From positions 1,412 through 47,163 of the forward strand of contig NZ_MJIL01000086.1 in the NCBI RefSeq assembly GCF_001939735.1: 45,752 bases of DNA. Direction: 5' to 3'. Positions 36,304-45,675 of the stretch are shown here, one piece after another (position 1 is the stretch's first letter; each line of letters opens with the position of its first letter). The DNA comes from Photobacterium proteolyticum. GTDB lineage: Bacteria > Pseudomonadota > Gammaproteobacteria > Enterobacterales > Vibrionaceae. The position numbers and the translations under genes are program-made. The notes beneath the pieces are model-generated. The model searched no databases and had not been told where the DNA came from. It was given only the letters and a program-made list of their open reading frames with translations.

Positions 36304-37752
36304 TTAGTAAGGGCGCTGGTAGGCAGTTTTTACTACGGTGTAGAACTCTTTGGCGTACTGGCCCTGCTCGCGGGGACCAAAGCTTGACTGCTTGCGGCCA
36401 CCAAACGGAACGTGATAGTCCGTTCCTGCCGTTGGCAGATTCACCATGACACAGCCTGTTTGTGCCTGTTGCTTGAACAAGGCACTGGTCCGCAGGCTCT
36501 GGGTAATGATGCCGCCGGTCAGGCCGAAGCGGGTATCGTTGACGGTGGCAATGGCTTCATCCAGATCGGCGACACGAATAACGCTGGCCATCGGGGCAAA
36601 GACTTCTTCCTGGTTGACGTCCCAGTGGTTCTCGGTACCAAGGAATAGGGTGGGGGCCATGTAATAGCCGTCATGTTCCAGGCCGAGCTTTTCGCCGCCG
36701 AAGGCCAGCTCAGCACCGTGCTGGCGGGCCTTTTCAATCCAGTCCAGGTTTGACTGCAGCTGGTTGCCATCGACTACCGGCCCCATGAAGACCCCGTCTT
36801 CGAGGGCATGGCCGATTTTGAGCGTACTCATGCGCTTGATGAGTGCCTCGACATAGGCATCATGGATGCTGTCAACCACTACCAGCCGTGACGAGGCAGT
36901 GCATTTCTGGCCAGCGCCGGAAAAGGAACCCATGATGGTTGCCTCGACAGCTGTGTGGATATCGGCATCGTCGGCAACGACCAGGGCGTTCTTGCTGCCC
37001 ATTTCAAGCTGACAGCGAACAAAGTTGGGGGCTGTGGCGGCAGCGACCTTACGGCCGGTATCAACCGAGCCGGTGAAGCTGACGGCATTGATTTGATCGG
37101 AGTTGATCAGGGTATTGCCAACCTCGGAACCACTGCCAAGCACCAAATTGAAAGTCCCTGCCGGCATGCCCTGGCGGTGAATAATTTCAGTCAGGGCAAC
37201 GGCACTGGCTGGCGTCAGGTTGGCCGGCTTCCAGATCACGCTGTTGCCGAAGGTTAGTGCCGGGGCAATTTTCCAGGCCGCTGTGGCTGTCGGGAAGTTC
37301 CAGGGCGAAATGATAGCCACGACGCCAACGGCTTCCCGGCTGACTTCGACCGAGACTCCCGGACGAACAGACTCGGCAATATCACCCATCTGACGCAGCA
37401 CTTCGGCCGCGTAGTACTGGAAGAACTGACCGGCACGGTAGATTTCTCCGCGCCCCTCGGCAAAGGGCTTGCCTTCTTCGCTGGAGAGCAAGGTACCGAG
37501 CTCGTCACAGCGGGCGATCAGCTCGTCGCCGATGGCTTGCAGTACTTTCTGTTTTTGTTCCAGCGGCGTTTTTTCCCACTCGGGCTGTGCCGTTCTGGCG
37601 GCATCGATAGCATGCTGAACCTGCTGCTGGCTGGCCTGGGCAAATTCCCCGAGGTTCTGGCTGATATCCGACGGGTTGATGTTGCTGATAGTCGTTGTGC
37701 CTGACTGCCATTCACCGGCAATGTAGAGGGCTTTTTCTGCGTCAAATGTCAT
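36304..37752 (-). CDS. NAD(P)-dependent aldehyde (semialdehyde) dehydrogenase
   Basis: The 482-residue product is a standard-length aldehyde dehydrogenase with the catalytic Cys284 (GAGQKCTASSRLVVV), general base Glu250 (CQLEMGSKNALVV) and Asn152 (ISPWNFPTATAAWK). The local sequence resembles the alpha-ketoglutarate-semialdehyde dehydrogenase group, so a semialdehyde acid is a plausible substrate; this is inference. ATG 37752 is preferred because AAGGA lies 7 bases upstream; the longer frame to 37800 lacks a site. It sits 76 bp after the RidA-like gene and 9 bp before the M19 gene. Confidence 0.92.
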   Translation of the reverse strand: MTFDAEKALYIAGEWQSGTTTISNINPSDISQNLGEFAQASQQQVQHAIDAARTAQPEWEKTPLEQKQKVLQAIGDELIARCDELGTLLSSEEGKPFAEGRGEIYRAGQFFQYYAAEVLRQMGDIAESVRPGVSVEVSREAVGVVAIISPWNFPTATAAWKIAPALTFGNSVIWKPANLTPASAVALTEIIHRQGMPAGTFNLVLGSGSEVGNTLINSDQINAVSFTGSVDTGRKVAAATAPNFVRCQLEMGSKNALVVADDADIHTAVEATIMGSFSGAGQKCTASSRLVVVDSIHDAYVEALIKRMSTLKIGHALEDGVFMGPVVDGNQLQSNLDWIEKARQHGAELAFGGEKLGLEHDGYYMAPTLFLGTENHWDVNQEEVFAPMASVIRVADLDEAIATVNDTRFGLTGGIITQSLRTSALFKQQAQTGCVMVNLPTAGTDYHVPFGGRKQSSFGPREQGQYAKEFYTVVKTAYQRPY

Positions 37753-37828
37753 GGGACTGTCCTTGAAATAGTGCGTGATCTGATCTGGGTTTCTGATCAA
37801 CCTTTATTCGTAGTGCTAGATCTGTCTG

Positions 37829-38221
37829 TCATTGATCACCGACGGCAGTGTAGACGACCAGTTCGACAAGCATCTCTTCCCGTGCCAGCCCGGCAACAAC
37901 AACGGCGGCACGGTTAGGGTAAGGGGCGTTGAAATAATCGGCGTAAATCTTGTTGACGGTAGCCAGGTAGCTACGGTCGGTCACATAAATCAGTACCTGG
38001 AGGACGGCATCGGTAGAAACACCTGCGCATTCCAGGGTATGGACCAGGTTATCCAGGGTCTGGCGGGTCTGGGCTTCAATTCCGCCCTCGACGACGCTGC
38101 CGGACTGATCGATAGGTATCTGTGCGGTGTATAGGGTGCCGTTGTTGACGACAGCCCACTCCAGAGGGGCCTTCGAGGCAAACAGTGATGTAGGGACGGC
38201 TTTCTTTGTTGTGGCTGACAT
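37829..38221 (-). CDS. RidA/YjgF-family protein
   Basis: Rid proteins hydrolyse reactive enamines and imines formed in amine breakdown. The 130-residue product has the family fold markers VLQVLIYVTDRSYLATVNKIYADYF and PYPNRAAVVVAGLAREEMLVELVVYTAV; Arg104 and Glu120 match the RidA active-site arginine and glutamate. The ATG at 38221 has AGGTGAGAT directly upstream. As the first gene of a catabolic operon with an aldehyde dehydrogenase, it may clear an imine intermediate. Confidence 0.9.
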   Translation of the reverse strand: MSATTKKAVPTSLFASKAPLEWAVVNNGTLYTAQIPIDQSGSVVEGGIEAQTRQTLDNLVHTLECAGVSTDAVLQVLIYVTDRSYLATVNKIYADYFNAPYPNRAAVVVAGLAREEMLVELVVYTAVGDQ

Positions 38222-38309
38222 ATCTCACCTGTGATGTAACGAAAATGTTTCAATATGGTTAAATAATGCACATAATAGGGTGATAAATCGAATGGTTTAT
38301 TTCTGACAC

Positions 38310-38330
38310 TTGATAAGTTTTTTTTATCAA
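38310..38330. promoter_or_regulatory. inverted repeat, LysR operator candidate 1
   Basis: TTGATAA (38310-38316) and TTATCAA (38324-38330) are a perfect inverted repeat with a 7-base centre, in the divergent promoter region between the RidA-like gene and the LysR gene. Such dyads are typical of LysR-type sites. Confidence 0.6.
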
Positions 38331-38342
38331 AAGAGACGGTGA

Positions 38343-38366
38343 ATTGATCGTATTGCAGGTATCAAT
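38343..38366. promoter_or_regulatory. inverted repeat, LysR operator candidate 2
   Basis: ATTGAT (38343-38348) and ATCAAT (38361-38366) form a second dyad with a 12-base centre, sharing the TTGAT/ATCAA arms with the first. It ends 12 bp before the LysR start, so it may serve autoregulation. Confidence 0.5.
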
Positions 38367-38378
38367 AAGGACAATGAT

Positions 38379-39269
38379 ATGGATATGAAGCTACAGCAGC
38401 TGAAGCATTTTTCGCTGGTTGTGCAGGAGGGGGGCTTTCGGGCGGCTTCCGCCAAGGCGAACCGTTCTCAGGCGGCGCTGTCGACGTCGGTCAAAGAGCT
38501 GGAAAAAATCCTTGGTCAGCCTTTGTTTGAGTCTGGCCATAAAGCCAAACTGACCCCTTATGGTGAGGTCTGTCTGCCGAAAGTCGATCAGTTTCTTCGG
38601 TTATATCAGGCGCTGGATAGTGACTTGCGGGCAGCGGCTATCGGTCAGCAGGGGCAGGTTAGGATTGCCTGCGTGCCGTCGGTGGCGGCAAAGCTGATCC
38701 CCAAGGTGCTGGCACAGTTCAGTACAAGCTATCCGCAGGTTGAGGTATCGCTGGTTGATGATAATGCCGCCGGGGTTGAGGCAAGGCTGCTGGCCGGGGA
38801 AGTTGACCTGGCGCTAGGCAACTGCCTGCATGTTAACGACGAGCGGATTGATTTTACTCCTTTGCTGTCTGATCGGCTGGGGGTGGTGTGCTTGCAGGAT
38901 CATCCCATCGCGGCAATGGCCGACGGGGTGAAGTGGCGCCAGGTCACGGCGTTTCCGTTTATCAAAAATGGCACCTGTAAGCTGCTGGATCCGACACCGG
39001 CCCGGGTCCTGAGTGAAAGCGCGCTGTATACCGTGGAAAACATTACTTCTTTGTTTTCGGTATTGTCGCTAGGGATTGGGGTCACGACACTGCCCAAACT
39101 GGCGTTTCCCGAGACCGAAACGCCGCTGGTGTGGCGGCCTCTGGTCGATCCTAAAGTGGAGCGGCAGATTGGGATTTTCCGTCTGTTTGACCGCCACATT
39201 TCGCCGGCGGCCAATGCATTCTATGCCCTGTGCTGCGAGCAGTTGCAAGACCGGGAATATGCGCAGTAA
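38379..39269 (+). CDS. LysR-type transcriptional regulator
   Basis: The 296-residue product has the N-terminal winged helix of LysR proteins (LKHFSLVVQEGGFRAASAKANRSQAALSTSVKELEKILGQPLFE) and a periplasmic-binding-like effector domain (VRIACVPSVAAKLIPKVLAQF, then VDLALGNCL). The ATG at 38379 has AAGG at 8-base spacing. It is divergent from the RidA-ALDH-M19-BCCT operon across 157 bp, the usual layout for a LysR protein that activates its neighbours in response to the pathway substrate. It converges on greB with only 18 bp between. Confidence 0.93.
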   Translation: MDMKLQQLKHFSLVVQEGGFRAASAKANRSQAALSTSVKELEKILGQPLFESGHKAKLTPYGEVCLPKVDQFLRLYQALDSDLRAAAIGQQGQVRIACVPSVAAKLIPKVLAQFSTSYPQVEVSLVDDNAAGVEARLLAGEVDLALGNCLHVNDERIDFTPLLSDRLGVVCLQDHPIAAMADGVKWRQVTAFPFIKNGTCKLLDPTPARVLSESALYTVENITSLFSVLSLGIGVTTLPKLAFPETETPLVWRPLVDPKVERQIGIFRLFDRHISPAANAFYALCCEQLQDREYAQ

Positions 39270-39287
39270 AGAGCTTGTAGTGAGCTG

Positions 39288-39758
39288 TCAGGTATAGCGG
39301 ATGCTGTTGACGAACCATTCTTTCTTGCCGGCCGGGGTGTTGACCTCGAACTCGTCGTCGACCTCTTTTTTCAGCAGCGCCCTCGCCATCGGCGAGTCGA
39401 TGGAGATATAGTCATTGCGGCCATAGATTTCATCCGGTCCGACAATGCGGAAGGTTTTGGTTTCGCCGTCATCGTTCTCGATCTCGACCCAGGCACCGAA
39501 AAAGACTTTGCCGTCCTGCTGCGGGGAATAGTCAACGACCTGGACGATTTCCAGCCGTTTGCGCAGAAAGCGTACCCGGCGATCAATTTCCCGCAGGCGC
39601 TTCTTGTTGTACTGGTAGTCAGCGTTTTCGCTGCGATCGCCCAGGCTGGCAGCCCAGGTGACTTTCTTGGTCACTTCCGGCCGTTCTTCCTTCCACAGGA
39701 AGTCTAATTCCTCTCTGAGCTTGGTATACCCCTCGCGCGTAATCAGGTTGGTTTTCAT
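39288..39758 (-). CDS. greB: GreB, transcript cleavage factor
   Basis: GreB rescues backtracked RNA polymerase by stimulating cleavage of the nascent RNA. The 156-residue product has the N-terminal coiled coil with the catalytic acidic tip (SLGDRSENADYQYNKKRLREID) and a C-terminal FKBP-like domain (FRIVGPDEIYGRNDYISIDSPMARALL). Features such as FLWKEERPEVTKKVTWAASLGDRSENADY indicate GreB rather than GreA. The ATG is at 39758. No terminator is seen between it and the convergent LysR gene. Confidence 0.95.
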   Translation of the reverse strand: MKTNLITREGYTKLREELDFLWKEERPEVTKKVTWAASLGDRSENADYQYNKKRLREIDRRVRFLRKRLEIVQVVDYSPQQDGKVFFGAWVEIENDDGETKTFRIVGPDEIYGRNDYISIDSPMARALLKKEVDDEFEVNTPAGKKEWFVNSIRYT

Positions 39759-39902
39759 GGTGTGGATCCGAATCTGGTTGTAGGCTGGATAAATCTTCTA
39801 ACGCTTTGACGGTGAGGTCAATCTCCGCACTCGAATTGCGACTGTTTCATCACCCTTCGATTTTTTCTGGAAAGCGGCGAAATAAGCTGGAAAAGAAAGA
39901 AG

Positions 39903-39936
39903 AAAAGGCGAGAGATATTGAAATCCTCTCGCCTTT
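39903..39936 (-). terminator. rho-independent terminator after the chemoreceptor gene
   Basis: GGCGAGAG / CTCTCGCC with flanking A/T pairs and an 11-base loop; on the minus strand it is followed by a T-rich tract (CCTTTTCTTCTTTCTTTTCC). It lies 33 bp after the stop at 39969. Confidence 0.8.
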
Positions 39937-39968
39937 GGTTGGTAGGGTAACAGTCGACCAGATAAACG

Positions 39969-42071
39969 TTAGTATTTAAATTTGTTCAGCTTATCTTCCA
40001 CGTCGCTGGTTTGTGTCAGCATCCCCTTTGCCTCCTGGCTGGAAGTTTCCGCGCTCTGGGCGGCCTTGCCGGTGATATCTGTGATCGCACTGATATTACG
40101 GTTGATATCCTCCGTGACCTGATGCTGCTCCTCAGCCGCGGTGGCGATCTGGCAGACCATCTCCTGCATGGTCGAGGTGGTTGCCATCAACGCCTCAAGC
40201 TCCATGACCGCGGTGCGACTGCTTTCGATGCTGTTGCGGCTATAGGTCTGGCCGTTGGAAATCGCTTCAACGGTCAGCTGTATCTGGCTCTGGAAGCGGT
40301 CGATCATCTGCTGGATTTCTTCCGTCGAGTTCTGCGTCTTGGAAGCCAACTGGCGAACCTCATCGGCAACAACGGCAAACCCGCGGCCGTGCTCGCCGGC
40401 ACGGGCGGCTTCTATCGCGGCATTTAACGCCAGCAAGTTGGTCTGATCGGAAATGCTGCGAATTACCTCGAGAATGCTGCTGATCTGGTGGCTCTGGGTC
40501 TCCAGCTCAACAATGGTCTCCGTGGAGCGCTCCATCTCCTCTCCGAGCTGGCTGATCATGCTGGCACTGTCATTGACCACGTCGCTACAGCGTGTGATCG
40601 CCTGGTTGGCTTCTTCCACCGAGCTGGCCGTATTGGCCACATTGTTGGCGACCTCGCTGGCAGTACAGGCCATTTCATTGATGGCGGTGGCGACTTGTTC
40701 CAACTCCTGGCGTTGTTGTTGCACGCCCTGGTGCGAGGTTTCGGCGATACCGGCCGAGCGGTTGGCAGACAACTTGAGGTTTTCTACCGAGCCGGCAATA
40801 TCGCGGATCATCCCCTGGAGCGAAGCCATAAGGGTGTTAAGCCCATGCATCAGCGAACCGGTTTCGTCTTTTCTGGTGACATTCAGGCGATAGGTTAGAT
40901 CGCCGCCGGCCTGACCGAGCTGGCGGACGATATCCACCACTTGCTGAATCGGGGTGGAAATCCGCTTGGCCATCACATATAGCATTCCAAGGGCAAAGAG
41001 GGAGATCACTACGCCTGCAATCAGCTGACTGTTGAGGAAGTCTCCGAACGAGCTGTTCAGCTCGCGCTGCAGGGCATTGATATCCGCTAGCAGCTCAGCC
41101 TTGGGGACCGAGATCCACAGCATCCACGGTGTATCAGTATTGCCGACCCGGATTGGTGTCACCAGGCTGGAGAATTCCTCTGTCGAGTTCCAGATTTGCT
41201 TGCCGGCCTGGAACTGGGCTTTGCGCTGGTTCCAGTCAGACAGTACCTCGCCGAGCGGGGAGACGGGGTTGGTATCCCCGGCGACCACCCCGCGGTAGGT
41301 GATAATACTGACATGGGAGTTCGGACCGAACTTATCGCGCTGAAGCTTGAGTGCCAGCTCGTTGATAAAGTTGACCGACAAGTCTATGCCGAGCATACCA
41401 ATAGTACGGCCGTTAGCCTTGATCGGGGTGACCAGGTTGGCCATTAGCACCTGCTTGCCCTGCACATCATAGGCCCAGGGGTCGATCAGACAGCTGCGCC
41501 CGGTTTCCAGCGGACAGAGATACCACTCGCTGACGCGGGTACCTGTTTTGGTCTGGTCCTGAATATAAAAGCGATCGGAATCTACCGCCGAGGGCTTGAG
41601 CTGGTTATCGCTGCCGCGGGTCCAGTAGACGTTGAACTGGCCCTTGCCGTCGATGGACTCATAGGTCGAATCTTTGCCGTCCCAGGCGTCGGGTTCGAAA
41701 GCGATATAGGCACCCAGGAACTTCTGGTTACCGGCCAGCAGATCACGGACCATCAGCGAGAGGTCTTCGCGACTCAGTCTGTTTGGCTTGTCAGTCGCCC
41801 CTGCCATACCCGAGACGACACTGGCCATGGCTTCTGCCGAGTTCATGGCGACCGAGAGCTGGTTTTGGATCTGCTCGGAGTGAAATTTGCTGGTTTCCTC
41901 CAGCAGTTCGGTCAGCGTGCTGTCGGCAAAGTTATAGGTTTTGCTGTGCACCATGTCCTCTAGATGGCCGGAGTATTTCAGTCCGACCAGGAGTACCGCG
42001 ACGAGCGAGAAAAACAGGCAGCTGGCTGCGCCGAGTATGATCTGATGACGTATAGAATTGAGTGAAATCAT
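39969..42071 (-). CDS. methyl-accepting chemotaxis protein with Cache sensor
   Basis: This receptor signals ligand changes to CheA. The 700-residue product has a first membrane helix (about residues 9-31), a large periplasmic double-Cache sensor ([33 protein letters not shown]), a second helix ([19 protein letters not shown]), HAMP, and the conserved signalling tip [20 protein letters not shown]. There is no C-terminal methyltransferase-tethering pentapeptide. Its ATG overlaps the stop of the esterase gene (ATGA), so both are translated from one message. Ligand unknown. Confidence 0.95.
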   Translation of the reverse strand: MISLNSIRHQIILGAASCLFFSLVAVLLVGLKYSGHLEDMVHSKTYNFADSTLTELLEETSKFHSEQIQNQLSVAMNSAEAMASVVSGMAGATDKPNRLSREDLSLMVRDLLAGNQKFLGAYIAFEPDAWDGKDSTYESIDGKGQFNVYWTRGSDNQLKPSAVDSDRFYIQDQTKTGTRVSEWYLCPLETGRSCLIDPWAYDVQGKQVLMANLVTPIKANGRTIGMLGIDLSVNFINELALKLQRDKFGPNSHVSIITYRGVVAGDTNPVSPLGEVLSDWNQRKAQFQAGKQIWNSTEEFSSLVTPIRVGNTDTPWMLWISVPKAELLADINALQRELNSSFGDFLNSQLIAGVVISLFALGMLYVMAKRISTPIQQVVDIVRQLGQAGGDLTYRLNVTRKDETGSLMHGLNTLMASLQGMIRDIAGSVENLKLSANRSAGIAETSHQGVQQQRQELEQVATAINEMACTASEVANNVANTASSVEEANQAITRCSDVVNDSASMISQLGEEMERSTETIVELETQSHQISSILEVIRSISDQTNLLALNAAIEAARAGEHGRGFAVVADEVRQLASKTQNSTEEIQQMIDRFQSQIQLTVEAISNGQTYSRNSIESSRTAVMELEALMATTSTMQEMVCQIATAAEEQHQVTEDINRNISAITDITGKAAQSAETSSQEAKGMLTQTSDVEDKLNKFKY

Positions 42072-43111
42072 AATGCTATTCCGGCTTTGACGAGGTTGGC
42101 GGCATCCTTGGCGATCACTTTATGCATTGCTGTGGTCGGGTGCAGGCCGTCCCAGTACAGGTTGTTGTTCGGCTTGGCAATGACCTTGCCACTGGCGTAG
42201 CTGTAGGCTTCACCGGTGACATCGGTGATGGTGACAGCCAGGTTGGCATCATGGTACTGGCCGTTTTGTTTTACCTCGTTGATCACCTTGTCAAACGCGG
42301 CAAAGGCGTCGAAGTGGAAAATCTTGATGTCCGGATGGGTTGACGCCAGTTTTTCCAGACCGGCTTTGAGTGCCTGGTTGTGCTGGCCGATAAACTGGTT
42401 GGCTTTGTTTTGCTGGCCGGCAAACCATGGCGCATCGACAAAGTTGGGAATGTTTGCCGCGAGGATTTGCGTGGCCCCTGCGTCAATCAGGGATTCGATA
42501 TCTTTCAGGGCAAGGGCGGCGGCCTTGTCACCGCTCTGGCCGAGATCGCCAAACAGGGTGAACCATAAGTTGTTGGTGCCGCTCATATAGCTTACCAGCT
42601 CACTGCCGCTGAACTGCCCTTTGTTGTGAATGCGTTGCTGAATTTGCAGGCCGCTGTTTGACAGCACGTCAAGGCCGGAGTTGGCGGTGAAGCCGTTGGC
42701 GGCATCAATATCGAGGAAGCGGCCCGGTCCGGACATGGCTCCACCGGTTGCCCAGTTGGTCCCGGCCAGCGGCTGATCCTGGTATTGGTAGCGGACTTGT
42801 TTGCCGTCCGAGCCGGTTAATACCAGAGTGCTTTCAATGCGGCCGTGGGCGCGTGTCGGGGCCGGCATATCGAGAAAGGTCGCCAGGTATTCGGTCCAGA
42901 CCGGTCCGTTGCTGAATCGGCCGTTGACGTTGGGTTCCAATGCCCGGATACCGATATTACCGGAGGTCGCCTGGTTCATATCGACAGTGATAAGGTGCTT
43001 GTTGCCCATATCGGACAGGCTGTCCCCGAAGTTTGAGATCGCATTAAAATCCGCGGCGTGCAGGCTCAAAGGTAAAAGAGTAAGAAGAGCAGGTACTGTA
43101 AACTTGTTCAT
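42068..43111 (-). CDS. secreted SGNH/GDSL-family esterase or lipase
   Basis: The 347-residue product has a signal peptide ([14 protein letters not shown], cleavage near residue 19) and the SGNH blocks: nucleophile Ser31 in FGDSLSD, a Gly in NWATGGAM, Asn180 in MSGTNNLW, and Asp321/His324 in WDGLHPT. The layout resembles secreted lipases, thermolabile haemolysins and the Pseudomonas choline esterase ChoE; the substrate cannot be settled by eye. It is translationally coupled to the downstream chemoreceptor gene. Start ATG 43111. Confidence 0.9.
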   Translation of the reverse strand: MNKFTVPALLTLLPLSLHAADFNAISNFGDSLSDMGNKHLITVDMNQATSGNIGIRALEPNVNGRFSNGPVWTEYLATFLDMPAPTRAHGRIESTLVLTGSDGKQVRYQYQDQPLAGTNWATGGAMSGPGRFLDIDAANGFTANSGLDVLSNSGLQIQQRIHNKGQFSGSELVSYMSGTNNLWFTLFGDLGQSGDKAAALALKDIESLIDAGATQILAANIPNFVDAPWFAGQQNKANQFIGQHNQALKAGLEKLASTHPDIKIFHFDAFAAFDKVINEVKQNGQYHDANLAVTITDVTGEAYSYASGKVIAKPNNNLYWDGLHPTTAMHKVIAKDAANLVKAGIAL

Positions 43112-43533
43112 ATTGTACTTATCTGTTTGTTTGACGTAGTGGAGGAAGCATTGTTGTTATGTCGGACGGGCATGTTTTCACCCGGATGCAGATAAAAACT
43201 ATTGCACTGCATGTTTTATCTGTTCGTATTTGCTCAGTGCAAATAGTTGATTTGGTCGGATTATATGGAAAGGTTTTCTATTATCAAATTTATCAATGGG
43301 TAAGGATAAATATTCCTGACTTATGAGTTAACTTTGACTCGTTATGGTGTGGATGGTGTTATTGGCGGTGGAAATTAGATCGAATTCGCATCTTTCCGCC
43401 GGGATGGTGAACACACGACATACTCTGTAACAATTTGGGGTATGATTTAGCAGCACTGTTCAGCGTCTATCAGCTGTTGTCGAGTAAGATATGAAGAGAT
43501 TTCGATATATTGTCGATGCAGGTAAGGTGAGAT
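43112..43533. promoter_or_regulatory. divergent region between the esterase gene and ompR
   Basis: No gene was recognised. The region holds the promoters of the esterase-chemoreceptor pair (minus) and of ompR (plus); TATGAT at 43441-43446 is a possible ompR -10. Near the esterase side are two interlocked inverted repeats (43189-43242), described separately. Confidence 0.55.
43189..43242. other. two interlocked inverted repeats (possible RNA pseudoknot)
   Basis: Repeat 1 is CAGATAAAA (43189-43197) with TTTTATCTG (43214-43222). Repeat 2 is TTGCACTG (43202-43209) with CAGTGCAA (43235-43242). All arms are perfect. The left arm of repeat 2 lies in the loop of repeat 1 and its right arm lies outside, the order of an H-type pseudoknot with loops of 4, 4 and 12 bases. 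It lies 78-131 bp before the esterase start. Confidence 0.5.
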
Positions 43534-44253
43534 ATGCAGGAAAATTTCAAGATTCTGGTTGTTGATGATGATATGCGCCTTCGCGCACTGTTGGAGCGTT
43601 ACTTGTCGGAGCAGGGCTTCCAGGTCAGAAGCGTGGCCAACGGTGAGCAGATGGACCGCTTGTTATCACGTGAAACTTTTCATCTGATGGTGCTTGATTT
43701 GATGCTGCCGGGTGAAGACGGCCTGTCGATTTGCCGTCGGTTGCGTAATGCCAACAACATGCTGCCAATCCTGATGTTGACCGCCAAAGGTGATGAAGTT
43801 GACCGTATTGTCGGCCTCGAGGTCGGGGCGGATGATTATTTGCCAAAACCGTTTAACCCGCGTGAGCTGCTGGCCCGGATCCGTGCTGTGTTGCGTCGCC
43901 AGACCATAGAAGCACCCGGGGCGCCGAGTGTTGACAGTAAAATCATTGAGTTTGGTGAGTTCCGGTTAAACCTGGGTACCCGTGAGATGTTCCGCGGCGA
44001 AGAGTCGATGCCGCTAACGTCCGGTGAATTTGCGGTGCTCAAGGCGCTGGTCACCAATGCGCGTGAGCCGATGTCCCGCGACAAGCTGATGAATATGGCC
44101 CGTGGCCGAGAGTACTCGGCGATGGAGCGTTCGATTGATGTACAGATTTCCCGTTTGCGTCGGATGATAGAGGAAGATCCGAGCCGGCCACGCTATATCC
44201 AGACCGTGTGGGGGCTAGGGTACGTCTTTGTTCCTGACGGTAGCGAGGCCTAA
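43534..44253 (+). CDS. ompR: OmpR, response regulator
   Basis: OmpR, when phosphorylated by EnvZ, controls porin and other genes in response to osmotic and acid signals. The 239-residue product has a receiver domain with the acidic pocket (LVVDDD), phospho-acceptor Asp55 ([10 protein letters not shown]), and Lys in [10 protein letters not shown], then the winged-helix DNA-binding domain ([50 protein letters not shown]). ATG 43534 has GGTAAGGTGAG upstream. The envZ gene follows after 11 bp. Confidence 0.97.
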   Translation: MQENFKILVVDDDMRLRALLERYLSEQGFQVRSVANGEQMDRLLSRETFHLMVLDLMLPGEDGLSICRRLRNANNMLPILMLTAKGDEVDRIVGLEVGADDYLPKPFNPRELLARIRAVLRRQTIEAPGAPSVDSKIIEFGEFRLNLGTREMFRGEESMPLTSGEFAVLKALVTNAREPMSRDKLMNMARGREYSAMERSIDVQISRLRRMIEEDPSRPRYIQTVWGLGYVFVPDGSEA

Positions 44254-44264
44254 GTGAGGCAATA

Positions 44265-45602
44265 ATGATGCGGATGTCACCGCGCAGTACATTTACCCGT
44301 ACACTGATTCTTCTGGCTGGGTTGCTGATTGCCAGCCAGATTTTTTCTTATCTGGCTGTCCTGAATTATGCGCTGCTGCCCAGCTTGCAGCAGTTCAACC
44401 GTATTCTGGCCTATGAAGTGCGGCTGATGCTGCGTGAGGATGTCGAGCTGGCCGACGGCCAGACCTTCCACCTTGATCCCCCTGTCCGCCGACAGTTGCT
44501 CGAGCAGCTTGGGGTGACACTGCATCTCGAAGACAGCCCCGATCTGAGCGAATATGAACAGGCGACCCGTATCGAGTACCTCAGTGAAGAGATGACCCGT
44601 GAGCTCGGTGCACCCACCGAAGTCCGGTTGGTGTTGGGCACCGACAGTTATGTGCTGTGGATGCGGTGCGATGCGATGCCGGGTTACTTTATGCGGATCC
44701 CGTTGTCGGAGTTGCAGGAGGAGGATTTCTCGCCTCTGTTTCATTACAGCCTGATCATCGCCTTTATGGTGATCGCCGGTGGCTGGCTCTTCATCCGGAT
44801 CCAGAACCGGCCCTTGGTTGCGCTGGAGCAGGCAGCCCTGCAGGTGGCCCGCGGTGAAACGCCGCCACACCTGCCGGAAAGAGGGGCATCGGAAATTCGT
44901 GCGGTAACCAAGTCGTTTAACCGGATGTCCGAGGGGATCAAGCAGCTGGAAGATGACCGGGCACTGTTGCTGGCCGGGGTCAGCCATGATTTGCGCACCC
45001 CGCTGACCCGGATCCGTCTGGCGACAGAAATGATGTCGCCGGAAGATGGTTATCTGGCCGAGAGCATGATTAAGGATACCGAGGAGTGTAACGAGATCAT
45101 CAGTCAGTTCATGGATTACCTGAAGTCGACCAAGAAGCTGGAGGAAGAGGATCTGGATTTGAACCTCTTGCTGCAGGAAGTGGCCGAGGCGGAAGGGGGC
45201 TATGAGCGTGATATTGAGTTCGAGCAGGGTGATATTCCCGGTATCGTGCGTGCCAATGCCGTGGCAATCAAACGCTCGATGGCCAACCTGGTTGTCAATG
45301 CGATCCGCTACGGTAACGGTTGGGTCAAGCTTTCCAGTGGGGTAACCGCTGATCGCAAAACGGCCTGGTTCTGTGTCGAGGATGACGGCCCCGGTATCGA
45401 GCCGGATCAGGTTGCCAAGATGTTCCAGCCTCTGACCCGGGGTGACACAGCTCGGGGCAGTGAAGCCGAGGGGACTGGACTGGGTCTGGCTATCGTGCAG
45501 CGGATCATCGATCAGCATGAAGGGGCGATTATGGTGACCAACCGCAGTGCCGGAGGCTTGAAAGTACAGGTTAGCCTGCCGCTGGTGATCAGCAAAAAAT
45601 AG
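44265..45602 (+). CDS. envZ: EnvZ, osmosensor histidine kinase
   Basis: EnvZ phosphorylates and dephosphorylates OmpR. The 445-residue product has a first membrane helix (about residues 12-38), a periplasmic sensor, a second helix (about 159-177), HAMP, the phospho-acceptor His241 in [20 protein letters not shown], and an ATPase domain with the N box [12 protein letters not shown]1 [11 protein letters not shown] and G2 [12 protein letters not shown]. Length is typical. The ATG at 44265 follows GAGG; ATGs one and three codons on are possible. The gene ends at 45602, before a terminator. Confidence 0.96.
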   Translation: MMRMSPRSTFTRTLILLAGLLIASQIFSYLAVLNYALLPSLQQFNRILAYEVRLMLREDVELADGQTFHLDPPVRRQLLEQLGVTLHLEDSPDLSEYEQATRIEYLSEEMTRELGAPTEVRLVLGTDSYVLWMRCDAMPGYFMRIPLSELQEEDFSPLFHYSLIIAFMVIAGGWLFIRIQNRPLVALEQAALQVARGETPPHLPERGASEIRAVTKSFNRMSEGIKQLEDDRALLLAGVSHDLRTPLTRIRLATEMMSPEDGYLAESMIKDTEECNEIISQFMDYLKSTKKLEEEDLDLNLLLQEVAEAEGGYERDIEFEQGDIPGIVRANAVAIKRSMANLVVNAIRYGNGWVKLSSGVTADRKTAWFCVEDDGPGIEPDQVAKMFQPLTRGDTARGSEAEGTGLGLAIVQRIIDQHEGAIMVTNRSAGGLKVQVSLPLVISKK

Positions 45603-45642
45603 CTAAACCGGAATTTATCCTGAAAAAGCAAACGTCAAAATC

Positions 45643-45672
45643 AAAGCGAGAGCCAAGAGGCTCTCGCTTTTT
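45643..45672 (+). terminator. rho-independent terminator after envZ
   Basis: AAAGCGAGAGCC, loop AAGA and GGCTCTCGCTTTTT form a 12-bp stem with a T run (45668-45672). It ends the ompR-envZ operon and immediately precedes the probable group II intron. Confidence 0.95.
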
Positions 45673-45675
45673 ATT

